Numbered from the stretch's first letter, positions 1-8,665 are shown. The stretch is 64,000 nucleotides of DNA from Hyphomicrobium methylovorum (GCF_013626205.1 NZ_QHJE01000001.1:2708501-2772500), one strand, 5' to 3'. Notes: a model not told the origin generated them from the letters alone. Numbers and translations: made by a program.

Positions 1-142
1 AAACATGACAATGGCATCGACGAAGTCTTGCACGTTCATGGAAAGGCTTCCGATGCGGGAGAGTTGTGGAGAGGACGGAGACAGCCCCATCGTGCCCCCG
101 CCCGGGCAAATAGGGAAACATTATGAATCATTCAAGCCTCGA

Positions 143-601
143 CTAGCGGCATCGGCGTGCGAACTCGCGGCCGAGATCCCGCGAGACTTCGCGTGCAAGC
201 ATACCAGCGCGCGCAATTTGCGCCGGAGTCAGTCCGGAATTGGCGCCGCTTTTAAGGGATGCCGGGCCGCGGTCAGCTTCGGCTTTGGCGTGGGCGAGTT
301 CGTCGCAGGAAAGCTCTGCACGCTTCTTGTTGAAGGCCATGAGGCGTACGCCGGACGCATATTCGTGCGGGCCAGCGGGATGTTTCACCCAGGCGCGCGA
401 TTTATCGGCCATGTAGGAATCGTAGACGATCTTACGCTGGCTGATGCAGACGTTGCTATCATCCACGCACTTGAGGCCGCGAGCCTGCTCTCCGAGCGCG
501 GCTTCGTTTCCCCCGCATCCCGCCATCACTGCGCCGGCACCGAGCGCAAAAAGAAAGACGGTCAATTTGGGAAGGTTCGAGGGAAAGCGCAGAATTTGCA
601 A
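143..601 (-). CDS. Hypothetical lipoprotein
   Basis: The product has a basic N-terminus, a hydrophobic stretch and the lipobox-like VMAGC followed by GGNE, so it is probably an exported lipoprotein. The C-terminal half is charged and predicted helical, with four cysteines (LKCVDDSNVC, LSC, RRC). I do not recognise the family. The open frame extends upstream to a GTG at 685, but that leader has no signal-peptide character; the TTG at 601 puts the hydrophobic segment near the N-terminus. The start is uncertain. It is convergent with nothing nearby and is divergent from the quinone oxidoreductase gene. Confidence 0.5.
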   Translation of the reverse strand: MQILRFPSNLPKLTVFLFALGAGAVMAGCGGNEAALGEQARGLKCVDDSNVCISQRKIVYDSYMADKSRAWVKHPAGPHEYASGVRLMAFNKKRAELSCDELAHAKAEADRGPASLKSGANSGLTPAQIARAGMLAREVSRDLGREFARRCR

Positions 602-747
602 AACGTGGGTCCATCCTTTTGTTTCAATGCGGGTAGAAAGGCAGAATGGCGGGCTCGTGGCAGACCGGTGAATGGAGCCCTGCACCTAGCGAGATTTGCT
701 GAGGCGCGGCATCAATCACACACTTGAACGAACTGGAGACTGAGACG

Positions 748-1716
748 ATGGCGTACGCGATTCGCGTTCATAACTATGGCGGCCCAGAAGAACTGCGTTA
801 TGAGGACGTCGATACCGGCGAGCCGGGTGTGGGCGAAGTTCTTGTTCGCCAGCATGCCGTTGGGGTCAATTTTATCGATATTTATCAGCGTTCGGGCCTC
901 TACAAGTTGCCGTCTCTGCCTGCGGTGCTCGGCTCGGAAGCAGCTGGAGAGGTCATAGGCACCGGCGCGGGCGTCGAGGCGTTCAAGATCGGGGATCGCG
1001 TGGCGTATGCGAGCGCGCCGGGGGCCTATGCTGCCGTTCGACGTGTGCCAGTGGATAAGCTCGTCAAGCTGCCTGACGCGATCGACTATGCGACTGCCGC
1101 CGCGATGATGCTGCAAGGTATGACGGCCCGTTATCTTCTGCGTGAGACGTATAACGTCGGTCCAGGGACAGTTCTTCTGTTTCATGCAGCTGCGGGCGGC
1201 GTTGGGTTGATCGCGTGCCAGTGGGCGCGTGCGCTTGGCGCAACCGTGATTGGGACCGTTAGCACCGACGCCAAAGCGGAGCTTGCGAAGGCCAACGGTG
1301 CAACGCATGCGATCAATGTGAAGCGAGAAGACTTCGTTGCGCGCGTCAAGGAGATCACGAACGGCGCTGGGTGCGATGTCGTCTATGACTCCGTCGGCAA
1401 GGACACATTTCCGCAGTCGCTGGATTGCCTAAAGCCGAAAGGCCTATGGGTTTCCTTCGGCAACTCCTCCGGGCCGGTGCCTCCATTCGAGCTAACGGCC
1501 CTGAAAGGCTCACTTTTTGCCACGCGTCCGTCGCTTTTTGCATATACGGAAAAACGAGAAGATCTCGAAGCGAACGCCGCTGAATTGTTCGAGATGGTGT
1601 CTTCGGGAAAGGTCCAGATCGCGGTCAATCATCGCTATCCGCTTAGCGAAGCTGCTGAGGCCCATCGGGCGCTCGCCAGCAGGGCGACGACAGGATCCAT
1701 CATTCTCGTGCCGTAA
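748..1716 (+). CDS. qor: NADPH:quinone oxidoreductase (zinc-independent MDR family)
   Basis: Medium-chain dehydrogenase/reductase of the QOR type, about 322 aa, expected to reduce quinones with NADPH in the cytoplasm. The GroES-like N-terminal half contains VGVNFIDIYQRSGLY, and the Rossmann half contains the AAAGGVG nucleotide-binding loop followed by QWARALGATVIGT. No structural-zinc cysteine cluster is visible, as expected for QOR. The ATG at 748 has GGAG about ten bases upstream and gives a normal N-terminus (MAYAIRVHNYGGPEEL); a TTG at 724 is open but less likely. The GST gene follows after eight bases, so the two probably form an operon for electrophile or quinone stress. Confidence 0.88.
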   Translation: MAYAIRVHNYGGPEELRYEDVDTGEPGVGEVLVRQHAVGVNFIDIYQRSGLYKLPSLPAVLGSEAAGEVIGTGAGVEAFKIGDRVAYASAPGAYAAVRRVPVDKLVKLPDAIDYATAAAMMLQGMTARYLLRETYNVGPGTVLLFHAAAGGVGLIACQWARALGATVIGTVSTDAKAELAKANGATHAINVKREDFVARVKEITNGAGCDVVYDSVGKDTFPQSLDCLKPKGLWVSFGNSSGPVPPFELTALKGSLFATRPSLFAYTEKREDLEANAAELFEMVSSGKVQIAVNHRYPLSEAAEAHRALASRATTGSIILVP

Positions 1717-1724
1717 GGAGCGAT

Positions 1725-2390
1725 ATGCCGGACGAAGGGCAAGACGAGCCGATCGCATTGTATTTTTGCCCGACGCCGAACGGGTATCAGATTTCGATCA
1801 TGCTCGAAGAGCTGCTTGCGCCGTACTGCGTGCTGTCTGCCGACGACGCAACGGGCGCGCAGCTCAACTCACATTTTGCTGCCCGGCTATCGGAGGAGAC
1901 ACTTCCGGCGATTGTCGATCCCGATGGGCCCGACGGTCAGCCGCTGGCGCTGTCGGAGTCTGGCGCGATCCTCCACTATCTGGCCCGCAAGTATGACGCG
2001 TTCTATCCGATGAACGAGCGCACGAAAGCAGATGTCGACCAATGGCTGTTCTGGCAAGTTGGGCGTTTCGGTCCGATGGCGATGGAGTGCGAGCATTTCC
2101 GGCATCGTGCGCCGGAGCGGATGTCCTATGTCATCGATCGCTACACCTCGGAGATTGCGCGTCTGTTTGGCGATTTGGAACGACGGCTTGAGACCCGAGA
2201 GTATCTGGCAGGCGCTTATTCGATTGCGGACATCGCGACGTTTCCCTGGGCGCGGATGTGGCGGCTCCTGGGGCAGGACAGCGGGAAGTTTCCAAACGTC
2301 GAGCGCTGGCTCGATCGCGTTGGCAAGCGGCCCGCGGTGATCAAGGGATTGGCGATCAAGGTGCCGGAAACGGCGCGCAGGCAAGCGTAA
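1725..2390 (+). CDS. Glutathione S-transferase (YghU/YfcG-like)
   Basis: A 221-aa cytosolic GST. The N-terminal thioredoxin-like domain carries the TPNGYQISIMLEEL signature of nu-class GSTs (disulfide-bond oxidoreductases such as YfcG and YghU), then LPAIVDPDG and SESGAILHYLA, which form the glutathione site (cis-Pro and the E-S-G-A turn). The C-terminal domain is all helical, with YSIADIATFPW near residue 175. The ATG at 1725 is preceded by AAGGAG at ideal spacing. It sits eight bases after qor. The substrate cannot be told from sequence. Confidence 0.85.
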   Translation: MPDEGQDEPIALYFCPTPNGYQISIMLEELLAPYCVLSADDATGAQLNSHFAARLSEETLPAIVDPDGPDGQPLALSESGAILHYLARKYDAFYPMNERTKADVDQWLFWQVGRFGPMAMECEHFRHRAPERMSYVIDRYTSEIARLFGDLERRLETREYLAGAYSIADIATFPWARMWRLLGQDSGKFPNVERWLDRVGKRPAVIKGLAIKVPETARRQA

Positions 2391-2456
2391 CGACGAGCGG
2401 AAAGGCGACGCTCATGCGCGAAGTTTGTTTTGAAGGCGCACGTGCGCGGCGGTCGC

Positions 2457-2717
2457 TTAATTTGGTCCAGCGAGACGAGACGGATCAACGGTGCGGCCCG
2501 TCACTCTTTGAAAGGCCATCGCGCCAAGCACCTTGTTCGATTGAACATGGCGCAGTGCATCCGGCATTTCGGTTTCGTCGGTTGCCTGAGCTGCCATCGC
2601 ATCGCTGCTCAAGTCTCTCAAGCCGAGGTAAGACGGCTGGAGGCTTTCCTGTGCGCAGCCGGTGAGCGCGATGAGGCTCGCAACCGCGAGCGACCGGCAA
2701 AAGAGCCTGCTCTGCAT
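2457..2717 (-). CDS. Small lipoprotein
   Basis: An 86-aa protein beginning MQSRLFCRSLAVASLIALTGC: a basic start, hydrophobic core and LTGC lipobox, which implies lipid modification and membrane anchoring. The mature part is short and polar (EMPDALRHVQSNKVLGAMAFQR). The frame is open further upstream to 2843, but the ATG at 2717 has GAGGGA just before it and restores a proper signal peptide. I do not recognise the family. It is convergent with the GST gene. Confidence 0.55.
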   Translation of the reverse strand: MQSRLFCRSLAVASLIALTGCAQESLQPSYLGLRDLSSDAMAAQATDETEMPDALRHVQSNKVLGAMAFQRVTGRTVDPSRLAGPN

Positions 2718-3130
2718 TTTCCCTCGTTCGCGCGCGAGACCGCGAACCCTCTTGCCCCCTGGCAAAGGACGCTTATGCGTCCACCCGATATAGTTACCGA
2801 GCCCAGACTGAACCGCTGCTGAATGCGTCGCAAATCCCGTCAATCGCGAGCGCCCCCGACAGCTGATTCAAAACATGGTTAGAGAAAGATGGCAACCGCC
2901 GTTAAGAATTCGTCGCGGCCTGATCTGTTTCGATCTTTTCGTTCTGTTTTGAGTCATTCGGTTGCAGGAAACGAACGAAGCTTATCGATGTTTTACACTG
3001 ATTTTGTTCCGTATTTTACGGATTCTCAGCCATGCACTGCGATGCTCGCGATCTGTCACGAAGCGTGATGGAGAAAAGTTGAGTCGATATTTGTGATCGG
3101 CGCACTTTGTGTAACTGGGAGAGAAGCAAG

Positions 3131-3403
3131 ATGTCGCGTTTGGATATGTCCGCGCGTGAAGTTGTAGAATTTGCTGCGCAAGGCGGACAGCACGATGCTC
3201 TGTTCGAAATGGGATTGAGTTGCTGCACAGGTCGCGATGGTTCGATCGATCTGGTGCAAGCTCATAAGTGGTTCAACATCTCGGCGATGCGTGGAAACGA
3301 TGATGCGAAGCGCTATCGTTTCGAGGTTGCCCAGGACATGAGCAAGGCCGAGATCATCCGCGCACAGCGGCTGGCCCGCGAGTGGCTTTCGACAGTTCAT
3401 TGA
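3131..3403 (+). CDS. Sel1-repeat-like small protein
   Basis: A 90-aa cytoplasmic protein with one or two Sel1-like (TPR-related) repeat units: QHDALFEMGLSCCTGRDG and then LVQAHKWFNISAMRGNDDAKRYR, the typical A-x-K-W-F/L-x-A-A pattern. Such repeats usually mediate protein contacts. The ATG at 3131 has a GGGAGAGAAG ribosome site. It stands alone, with about 290 bases of non-coding sequence upstream in which I see no other gene. Confidence 0.7.
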   Translation: MSRLDMSAREVVEFAAQGGQHDALFEMGLSCCTGRDGSIDLVQAHKWFNISAMRGNDDAKRYRFEVAQDMSKAEIIRAQRLAREWLSTVH

Positions 3404-3453
3404 CCTTTGCCCGCGCATGCAAATGCGCGTGCGGATGTTGGCGGTCTTTCACG

Positions 3454-4056
3454 TCAGCATTTGGAAAAGAACGACGAGAGACACTTCCACGACGTTTTTG
3501 CAGCGTCGCCGACTGCGGCGCCCGCATTTTGCAACGCCGTGCCGGCTGATTTCACCGCGCTGTTGTCGCTCGCGGACTTCGAGCCTTTTTCCACCATTTC
3601 CAGTACGGTCTTCGGCGGCTTGCCGGCGTTCGGTTCTTCGCCCGGCGCTGGTTCATCCGCGTGCTCATGTGACGGCGCGCCGTCGTGCTGGTGAGGCTCT
3701 GGCGCGGTTGCGACGTTGGCTGATGGTTGGTGAGCTGGCGGCGTGGCGGCTTCCTGAGCCGGCTCCTCATCGACGCCACCTAACCCCGCCGGAATCGGAA
3801 GCTCCTTGCGTTCGCCTTGGCAGGGCGCGCGCGTATTACGGTCGATGCTGCAACTCGAGTGCTGTCCTGCCTTTGCGAGCGCCGTAATGCAGTAGAGGTT
3901 GGTTGCTGTATCCAACTGTCCGTCGGATTGCGCATTGACGACGCAGGCATAGCTTGCGTCAGGGCCGGTGCATTTGACACAGACTTCCGTGGCTCCAGCC
4001 GAAGCGGCGGCGAGCGTGAGCAGCGGTGCTGCAAAGAGCCATGATTTGCGGTCCAC
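3454..4056 (-). CDS. Secreted Pro/Ala-rich protein with cysteine-rich N-domain
   Basis: A signal peptide follows a GTG at 4056 (DRKSWLFAAPLLTLAAASAGA), giving about 200 aa. The mature N-terminal part has paired cysteines (VCVKCTG, YACV, LYCI, SSCS, APCQG) and is followed by a low-complexity Pro/Ala/Glu/His linker and a C-terminal helix ending in WKCLSSFFSKC. It looks periplasmic and disulfide-bonded. I do not recognise a family. An upstream GTG at 4080 and an ATG at 4161 are also open; the chosen start gives the most normal signal peptide, although its ribosome site is weak. Confidence 0.5.
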   Translation of the reverse strand: MDRKSWLFAAPLLTLAAASAGATEVCVKCTGPDASYACVVNAQSDGQLDTATNLYCITALAKAGQHSSCSIDRNTRAPCQGERKELPIPAGLGGVDEEPAQEAATPPAHQPSANVATAPEPHQHDGAPSHEHADEPAPGEEPNAGKPPKTVLEMVEKGSKSASDNSAVKSAGTALQNAGAAVGDAAKTSWKCLSSFFSKC

Positions 4057-4203
4057 AGCCAACGTGAGCCCCCGTTCCACGATCGCGAAGTGTTTAGGGA
4101 ATACTAAGACGTCTTTGCGGCAACGATTAGGACGGGGATCCAGAATTGCTGCTGCTTGCATTGGCGCGATCTCGCCTCTATAGGGTGCCGAGCGAGTGCG
4201 CCT

Positions 4204-4296
4204 GGAGACGTGGCCGAGTGGCTGAAGGCAACGGTTTGCTAAATCGTCATACGCTTTAAAGGCGTATCGAGGGTTCGAATCCCTCCGTCTCCGCCA
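4204..4296 (+). tRNA. tRNA-Ser (GCT anticodon)
   Basis: The acceptor stem GGAGACG (4204-4210) pairs with CGTCTCC (4286-4292), followed by discriminator G and an encoded CCA (4294-4296). The D arm is TGGCCGAGTGGCTGAAGGC; the anticodon loop TTTGCTAAA has GCT at 4238-4240. A long variable arm (CATACGCTTTAAAGGCGTATC) marks it as class II serine tRNA, and GGTTCGAATCC is the T loop. Its 3' end is the left attachment site of the integrated element. Confidence 0.95.
4271..4296 (+). repeat. attL: tRNA-Ser 3' end
   Basis: Left copy of the attachment repeat. The last 14 bp (4283-4296) match 17705-17718 exactly, and GGGTTC (4271-4276) also matches with identical spacing. Confidence 0.85.
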
Positions 4297-4340
4297 TAAC
4301 TTATTGATTTCATTGTATTTTTGATGATTTTCTTTGACCG

Positions 4341-4399
4341 GTCATACGCCGAGTCATACTCTAGAATTTTGCTGTGCGTAGCCGTCCGTGCGTGTCCGC
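4341..4399. repeat. Left-end integrase arm-type repeats
   Basis: Two motifs just inside attL recur just inside attR. The first is GTCATAC-NN-CGAGTCATAC (4341-4359), 17 of 19 identical in direct orientation to 17542-17560. The second is a 19-bp sequence (4381-4399, GCCGTCCGTGCGTGTCCGC) that is exactly inverted at 17589-17607. By analogy with other tyrosine integrases these are likely arm or accessory-protein binding sites; that role is inference. Confidence 0.55.
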
Positions 4400-4483
4400 A
4401 CGTGTTCACGCTTCGATGCGTTTGCGTTGAACACGCGCGTTCGTCACCGCATCAACGCGAGTGATGTGGAGGAGTTCACATGC

Positions 4484-4756
4484 TCACGTCATCGACATTG
4501 CTAGATCGCTCTCGATCGAGCGCGCAATCGTTCGCACATCGGGCTCGCTCCAATCATTCGCGACAGCGCGCGCGAGCCAACGCACTTTCCAGGCAAGCGC
4601 ATCGGGCGTGTCGGCGTGCGAAGCGAGAATGTGATCTTCGAGAGAGCGCAGCACATCGTCCGCCACCGCTTCGGGGCCGCCAATCCGTTCGTCGTTCGCT
4701 TCATCAAGTGCGTCGAACGCAGTAATGAGCGCCGCGGTGACCGTTTTGATTTCCAT
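4484..4756 (-). CDS. Hypothetical acidic 90-aa protein
   Basis: A small acidic, helical protein (MEIKTVTAALITAFDALDEAN...). No recognised motif. The ATG at 4756 has a good ribosome site (GAGAGG, five bases upstream), which argues that it is real. It is the first gene inside the left end of the element and is divergent from the 327-aa gene at 4936, with a large perfect palindrome between them. Confidence 0.5.
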   Translation of the reverse strand: MEIKTVTAALITAFDALDEANDERIGGPEAVADDVLRSLEDHILASHADTPDALAWKVRWLARAVANDWSEPDVRTIARSIESDLAMSMT

Positions 4757-4855
4757 GATGCCTCTCTTGACGCCTACGTAGTCGATGCCTGCTGTATGTC
4801 ATGCGACGCACGAGCGTGGGAAAGAGCCTCGGTTTTTGCCTAATAAAATCCGCAC

Positions 4856-4890
4856 ACGGACATATCCGTTGATGCAACGGATATGTCCGT
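4856..4890. promoter_or_regulatory. 35-nt perfect palindrome (operator-like)
   Basis: The 16-bp arm ACGGACATATCCGTTG (4856-4871) is followed by the spacer ATG and its exact reverse complement (4875-4890). It lies in the divergent region between the genes starting at 4756 (-) and 4936 (+), about 45 bases before the latter. There is no T-run, so an operator is more likely than a terminator. Confidence 0.55.
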
Positions 4891-4935
4891 TGGCTGCGGA
4901 CCGTTGACCCTCCGAACCCAGGCGATAAGGTCATC

Positions 4936-5919
4936 ATGGCTCACAGCAGCGACAACGCCCGAAAATTTCTTGAGAGCCTCCATCGGCGCGACCTGGCAAT
5001 ACTGCTTGCACCCTGCGAAGTGTCGATCGACCTCCGACAGAGCGGATTCGACATCGCGCCAGTGGCGCTTGTTCGTGCGCCGACGCCGATTGACGAGGCT
5101 TTGAGAAGGCTGCCTGCCCACGATCGCAAACGCATCGCCGAAGCGGTGGCAAGCAGCGATCCAAGCCAAAGGGCGCCAGATGACATAAAGGTCGAGACCT
5201 TGGGAAACTCGGAAGCCGAGGGAATGGCGCGCCTCTTGGCCGATCTTATCATTCATCGCGAGATGATGATTTCGGTCGCTACGGGCGGCGATCGCATTCA
5301 GGAGGTCGACGATTACTATCGCGCTCGCGACGCCGGCATTCGACGAAGTCTCCCCGATGGCGTTCCCTATGAGAATCCACACGACAGCCTATGGGATTGG
5401 TACAATTATTGGCGCACTAATTTCGACACCTATCGGGGGCGGCGCGAGTACATTCGGAAAATGCTTTCCCCCGCGATCGAGGCGATATCGCAACGCTCTG
5501 TCGTGGCTGACGCGCATCGCGAGCCGACCGGCTGGGAAAGGGTCGACCGGGTGCTTGCCAAAGCACGGAAGCAACTTGAAACTGCGACCGCAGAGGAAGA
5601 TTGCCAAGCCATTGGTCTGCTCTGCCGCGAGGCCATCATATCGCTCGCGCAGGCCGTATTTGATCCTGCAATTCATGCCACATTGGATGGCGTCAAGCCG
5701 AGCATCACCGACGCAAACCGGATGTTGGAGGCGTATGTCCCGCACCAATTCCCCGGCGAAAGCAACAAAGAGGTCCGAGCGCACGCCAGAGCGTCTCTGG
5801 CGCTTGCTCTCAATCTGCAGCACCGTCGCACCGCCACGCCGCAATTGGCAGCGCTATGCGTGGAGGCAACCGCCTCCACCGTGGCAGTGGTGTTGATTAT
5901 CTCGGGTCGGAAAATTTAG
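4936..5919 (+). CDS. Uncharacterised 327-aa protein, possibly HEPN/abortive-infection-like
   Basis: An all-helical-looking cytoplasmic protein. A central aromatic segment (SLWDWYNYWRTNFDTYRGRREYIRKML, around residues 153-180) is followed by a C-terminal helical region with EEDCQAIGLLCREAIISLAQAVF and ARASLALALNLQHRR. This layout resembles the C-terminal domains of abortive-infection and HEPN-type proteins, but I see no clear RxxxxH ribonuclease motif, so the assignment is weak. The ATG at 4936 follows AAGG. It is a single gene with its own palindromic operator-like site, lying in an accessory element next to other possible defence genes. Confidence 0.5.
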   Translation: MAHSSDNARKFLESLHRRDLAILLAPCEVSIDLRQSGFDIAPVALVRAPTPIDEALRRLPAHDRKRIAEAVASSDPSQRAPDDIKVETLGNSEAEGMARLLADLIIHREMMISVATGGDRIQEVDDYYRARDAGIRRSLPDGVPYENPHDSLWDWYNYWRTNFDTYRGRREYIRKMLSPAIEAISQRSVVADAHREPTGWERVDRVLAKARKQLETATAEEDCQAIGLLCREAIISLAQAVFDPAIHATLDGVKPSITDANRMLEAYVPHQFPGESNKEVRAHARASLALALNLQHRRTATPQLAALCVEATASTVAVVLIISGRKI

Positions 5920-5931
5920 CCACAGGCGAAC

Positions 5932-6399
5932 TCATGCACCCGCAATGCGTGCCGCGATGGTTTCGACTTCCGGCGCCAACTTGCGCATAGCGGCTGGCTC
6001 GTCCGAATGGGCGATCCGGCGAGCCACGGCATCTGGATCACGATCGTCGACAACCTTCAAAGCAAACTCATCCGGCGACGTGCCAGCCGCGATTGCAGCG
6101 GCAAGGGTCCGATCATCCGCGCCCATCGCGGTCGCTAGGCGGCGCAGGCGCTCTTCGCGCGAGCCGGTCGGTGCGGGGAGCGGGCGAGCAATTTGGGACA
6201 CTGCGGGCCGTACAGGCGTAATGGGCGGTATGGATGCTACGGGCACGATAAGCGATGCGCTGGCCTCCAAATGCGCCACGCGGAGGCGGTGAGACTCGAG
6301 GTTTTTCTCAACGTACGGCCCGCCAAGGCCAGTGGCGATCTGCGATTCAGTTTCAGCCAGCAATTCGCGCGCGCGGGCGAGCGCTTTGGGATCGGTCAT
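5932..6399 (-). CDS. Hypothetical element protein, 155 aa
   Basis: The N-terminal half is helical (ALARARELLAETESQIATGLGG), followed by a Pro-rich linker and a C-terminal domain with GADDRTLAAAIAAGTSPDEFALKVVDD. Part of that last segment resembles ISDDETLAAAIVAATSKPGD in the neighbouring 148-aa protein (6620-7066), which suggests a shared short domain or duplication. Its start (ATG at 6399) overlaps the stop of the upstream gene by ATGA, so it is translationally coupled. Function unknown. Confidence 0.5.
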   Translation of the reverse strand: MTDPKALARARELLAETESQIATGLGGPYVEKNLESHRLRVAHLEASASLIVPVASIPPITPVRPAVSQIARPLPAPTGSREERLRRLATAMGADDRTLAAAIAAGTSPDEFALKVVDDRDPDAVARRIAHSDEPAAMRKLAPEVETIAARIAGA

Positions 6400-6623
6400 G
6401 TAATGCTCCTACGTGCGACGATGATTGCCGCACGGTCCTGTGCGGTGAGGCGTGCGACCTGATCGAGCGATAAGCCGGTGCAGACAGCCATGATGGTATC
6501 GGCGTCCGCGCCCTGAAGGCCCTCAAGTTCTTCGGCCCTGAGGTTTCTGGCCGAGACATATTCTGTTGCCGGAACGCCCTTCATGCCGCTGTCGATTGGA
6601 AATTCGAGTCGGACCATGCTCAT
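6396..6623 (-). CDS. Phage tail assembly chaperone-like small protein
   Basis: A 75-aa protein (MSMVRLEFPIDSGMKGV...). Its pattern, a beta N-terminus, then ARNLRAEELEGLQGADADTIMAVCTGLSLDQVARLTAQD, resembles the P2 gpE / Mu gp41 tail-assembly chaperone family, in which a Leu-rich helix is followed by a turn and L-x-x-x-D. The ATG at 6623 overlaps the previous stop (ATGA at 6620-6623) and its own stop overlaps the next start, so it is the middle of a tightly coupled three-gene operon. The family assignment is by eye only. Confidence 0.45.
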   Translation of the reverse strand: MSMVRLEFPIDSGMKGVPATEYVSARNLRAEELEGLQGADADTIMAVCTGLSLDQVARLTAQDRAAIIVARRSIT

Positions 6624-7066
6624 GCTGTGGCATTCTCCCAATAGGGTCGGCGATATGTAAGACGTGGCGCCGGCCCGTCTGCCGTGCAGCGGTCGCCGGG
6701 CTTGCTGGTCGCGGCAACAATGGCAGCGGCAAGGGTCTCGTCGTCGCTGATGAAATGCTGGCCCACTTCTTCAAGCTTCTCGCGCACGTCTGCGGGCAAA
6801 TTACTGAGCGGTGGGCATGGGACAAGCCGGTAGCCGAAAACGCCAAGGGCCGCTTCGATCGAGGCGAGGCTGGGGACATTCGGACGAAGCTTGCCGCCGC
6901 CCCTCCACGCCTTCACGGAGGAAGCCAGAATCCCGGAGCGGAATTCTAACTCCTGATACGAGACGCCATGGCGCTTCATGAGTTCGAATGCTAGGCGGGC
7001 GAGCGGATTCGCCTTGGCCGGAATCGTTACTCGGCTTGGCCGGACATAGGGAGCGGGCTTTGACAT
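6620..7066 (-). CDS. HTH-domain protein (XRE-like)
   Basis: A 148-aa protein with a central helix-turn-helix: LARLAFELMKRHGVSYQELEFRSGILASSVKAWRGG (about residues 23-58), followed by PSLASIEAALGVFGYRL, the usual tail of XRE/Cro-type domains. It is probably a DNA-binding regulator. The C-terminal part (ISDDETLAAAIVAAT) resembles a segment of the protein at 5932-6399. First gene of the ATGA-coupled operon 6620/6396/5932. Confidence 0.55.
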   Translation of the reverse strand: MSKPAPYVRPSRVTIPAKANPLARLAFELMKRHGVSYQELEFRSGILASSVKAWRGGGKLRPNVPSLASIEAALGVFGYRLVPCPPLSNLPADVREKLEEVGQHFISDDETLAAAIVAATSKPGDRCTADGPAPRLTYRRPYWENATA

Positions 7067-7240
7067 GCAAACATCATGGCGCGTTGGGTCGCCACTGACG
7101 GGACGGGTCGGGTGGCTCTGGCGGGTTGTGGCTTCGCGCTAAACATGGCTTGATCGCTTGGCGCTACGGACTAGTTGCCCCATCGTGAGCCCCCCCCCAA
7201 CGCGACCGCCTCGCTTTGCTGTCATCGAAAATGAGGAACT

Positions 7241-8665
7241 ATGCTCGCCAAACAGTTGGCCCACATTCTCAATGAACTGTGCGGCAAGAGTGATCTCTCG
7301 ACAGACGCGTTGGCGGACATGGATCAACGGTTTGAGGCGCTGCGCGGCTCGGGCCGCTTACCGAGCGGCCGGGAGAGTCGTGGCCAAAAGCTGTCGGATG
7401 AGCAGATTGTTGCGGGCGTGCTCGGGCTGGTCGCGGGGCGGCCAAGCTGGGCGGGCATGGTGTGCGCGAGCATCGCGCATCTAAAGCCTGTTGGTGGTAA
7501 GGCCGACGCATTTGGCGGCGCCGCTACCTTGACTGATGCATTGAGCAACCTGCTTGCCGACAAGGCAATGCGAGACAGTATCATCGGCGTGCGGCTTTCG
7601 GCGGCGGAGGCAGGAACTAACAGCCATGGGCTGGCAGTGATTACCTACGAACGAGACGGCGCACGGCACCAGCTTTCGTTCGTGCGCGATGAGGCCGTCT
7701 CCCTGCTTCAGCCCGGCGTGAGCTTCGATGCCGAATTACGGAACGCGCCGGTCAGCCGAGAACTTGTTTTCAACCGACGGTTCTTTGAACAACTGGCGCG
7801 AAGAATTGAAGATGCTCGCGCCCACCCATCACCCCCGATCGGCGACGGGTCGGAGTATGACAAAGAGGATGCCGAGAATGCGCGCCGTCAGCGCCTCGGC
7901 GTAACGTCATCGTCGCACTTTCTGAATATCGGCGTGGACAATCAGGTCACGTGGCCGCGCGAGGAAATGCTGGTCAACTTTGACCGATACAAGTTCGTGC
8001 TGATGCCGAAGACTAAGGAGCACGTGCAGTCCATCCATGTCGACCTGCACGCCAACAAGCTCAGCATGGAGGAAGCGATGACGGTGATAAACCGCTTCCT
8101 CAGTCTGCTCACATGGTGCGATGACCAATTCGCAATCGCGCAAGATGGTTGGTCGGGCAATCCGGTGCCCGTCGCCGTGCCAAAGCGAAATCTCGCCTTC
8201 ACCACCACGCATTATTGGGTGTTCGATCGCGATATTCCGGCATCGGAAGAAGCGCAGCGCGCGCTCGCGCTCTATCGCGAAGCGCGCAATGCCGAGCAAA
8301 ATTTCATGATCAGCTATGCGGTGCTCAGCTATTTCAAGGTGCTCGAAGTCCGATACCCCGAAGGAAAGGACATTCGCCCGTGGGTCGCTCGGACGTTCCC
8401 GCTCATTCGTGCCGAGGAAGATGAATCCAATCTGCGTCCATTTCTTGCCGCCTGTGGCAGCGAGACGGTTGAGGACTACTTATGGAAGGCGTGCCGTGTC
8501 GCAGTCGCCCACGTGCGCGAGAAACATCCCTCCGACCCGGATATTGCTGAGGAACTGACGCGATTGCATCACGCGGCCGACATCATGCGCCTGTTCGCCC
8601 GCTACTTCATCCGCCACGAGTTGGGCGTGTCGGACAGCCCGTTCCGCGAGGTCGAGCGCGACTAG
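7241..8665 (+). CDS. MauJ-like large helical protein
   Basis: A 474-aa cytoplasmic protein. The C-terminal half (INRFLSLLTWCDDQFAIAQDGW, then FTTTHYWVFDRDIPASEEAQRALALYREARNAEQNF and YAVLSYFKVLEVRY) resembles proteins annotated in databases as methylamine utilization protein MauJ, a name of unclear function given to many proteins in genomic islands. The helical C-terminus (VEDYLWKACRVAVAHVREKHPS) is HEPN-like in style: R-x-A-V-A-H is reminiscent of the R-x4-H motif but not identical. Placement in the element argues against a metabolic role. Confidence 0.5.
   Translation: MLAKQLAHILNELCGKSDLSTDALADMDQRFEALRGSGRLPSGRESRGQKLSDEQIVAGVLGLVAGRPSWAGMVCASIAHLKPVGGKADAFGGAATLTDALSNLLADKAMRDSIIGVRLSAAEAGTNSHGLAVITYERDGARHQLSFVRDEAVSLLQPGVSFDAELRNAPVSRELVFNRRFFEQLARRIEDARAHPSPPIGDGSEYDKEDAENARRQRLGVTSSSHFLNIGVDNQVTWPREEMLVNFDRYKFVLMPKTKEHVQSIHVDLHANKLSMEEAMTVINRFLSLLTWCDDQFAIAQDGWSGNPVPVAVPKRNLAFTTTHYWVFDRDIPASEEAQRALALYREARNAEQNFMISYAVLSYFKVLEVRYPEGKDIRPWVARTFPLIRAEEDESNLRPFLAACGSETVEDYLWKACRVAVAHVREKHPSDPDIAEELTRLHHAADIMRLFARYFIRHELGVSDSPFREVERD

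Noticed and set aside
5-727. 240-aa open frame on the plus strand
   Set aside because: Antisense to the lipoprotein gene; no ribosome site or protein-like pattern.
7241-8665. MauJ-like protein as part of methylamine dehydrogenase metabolism
   Set aside because: No mau genes are present, the gene is inside the mobile element, and the organism uses the NMG route.
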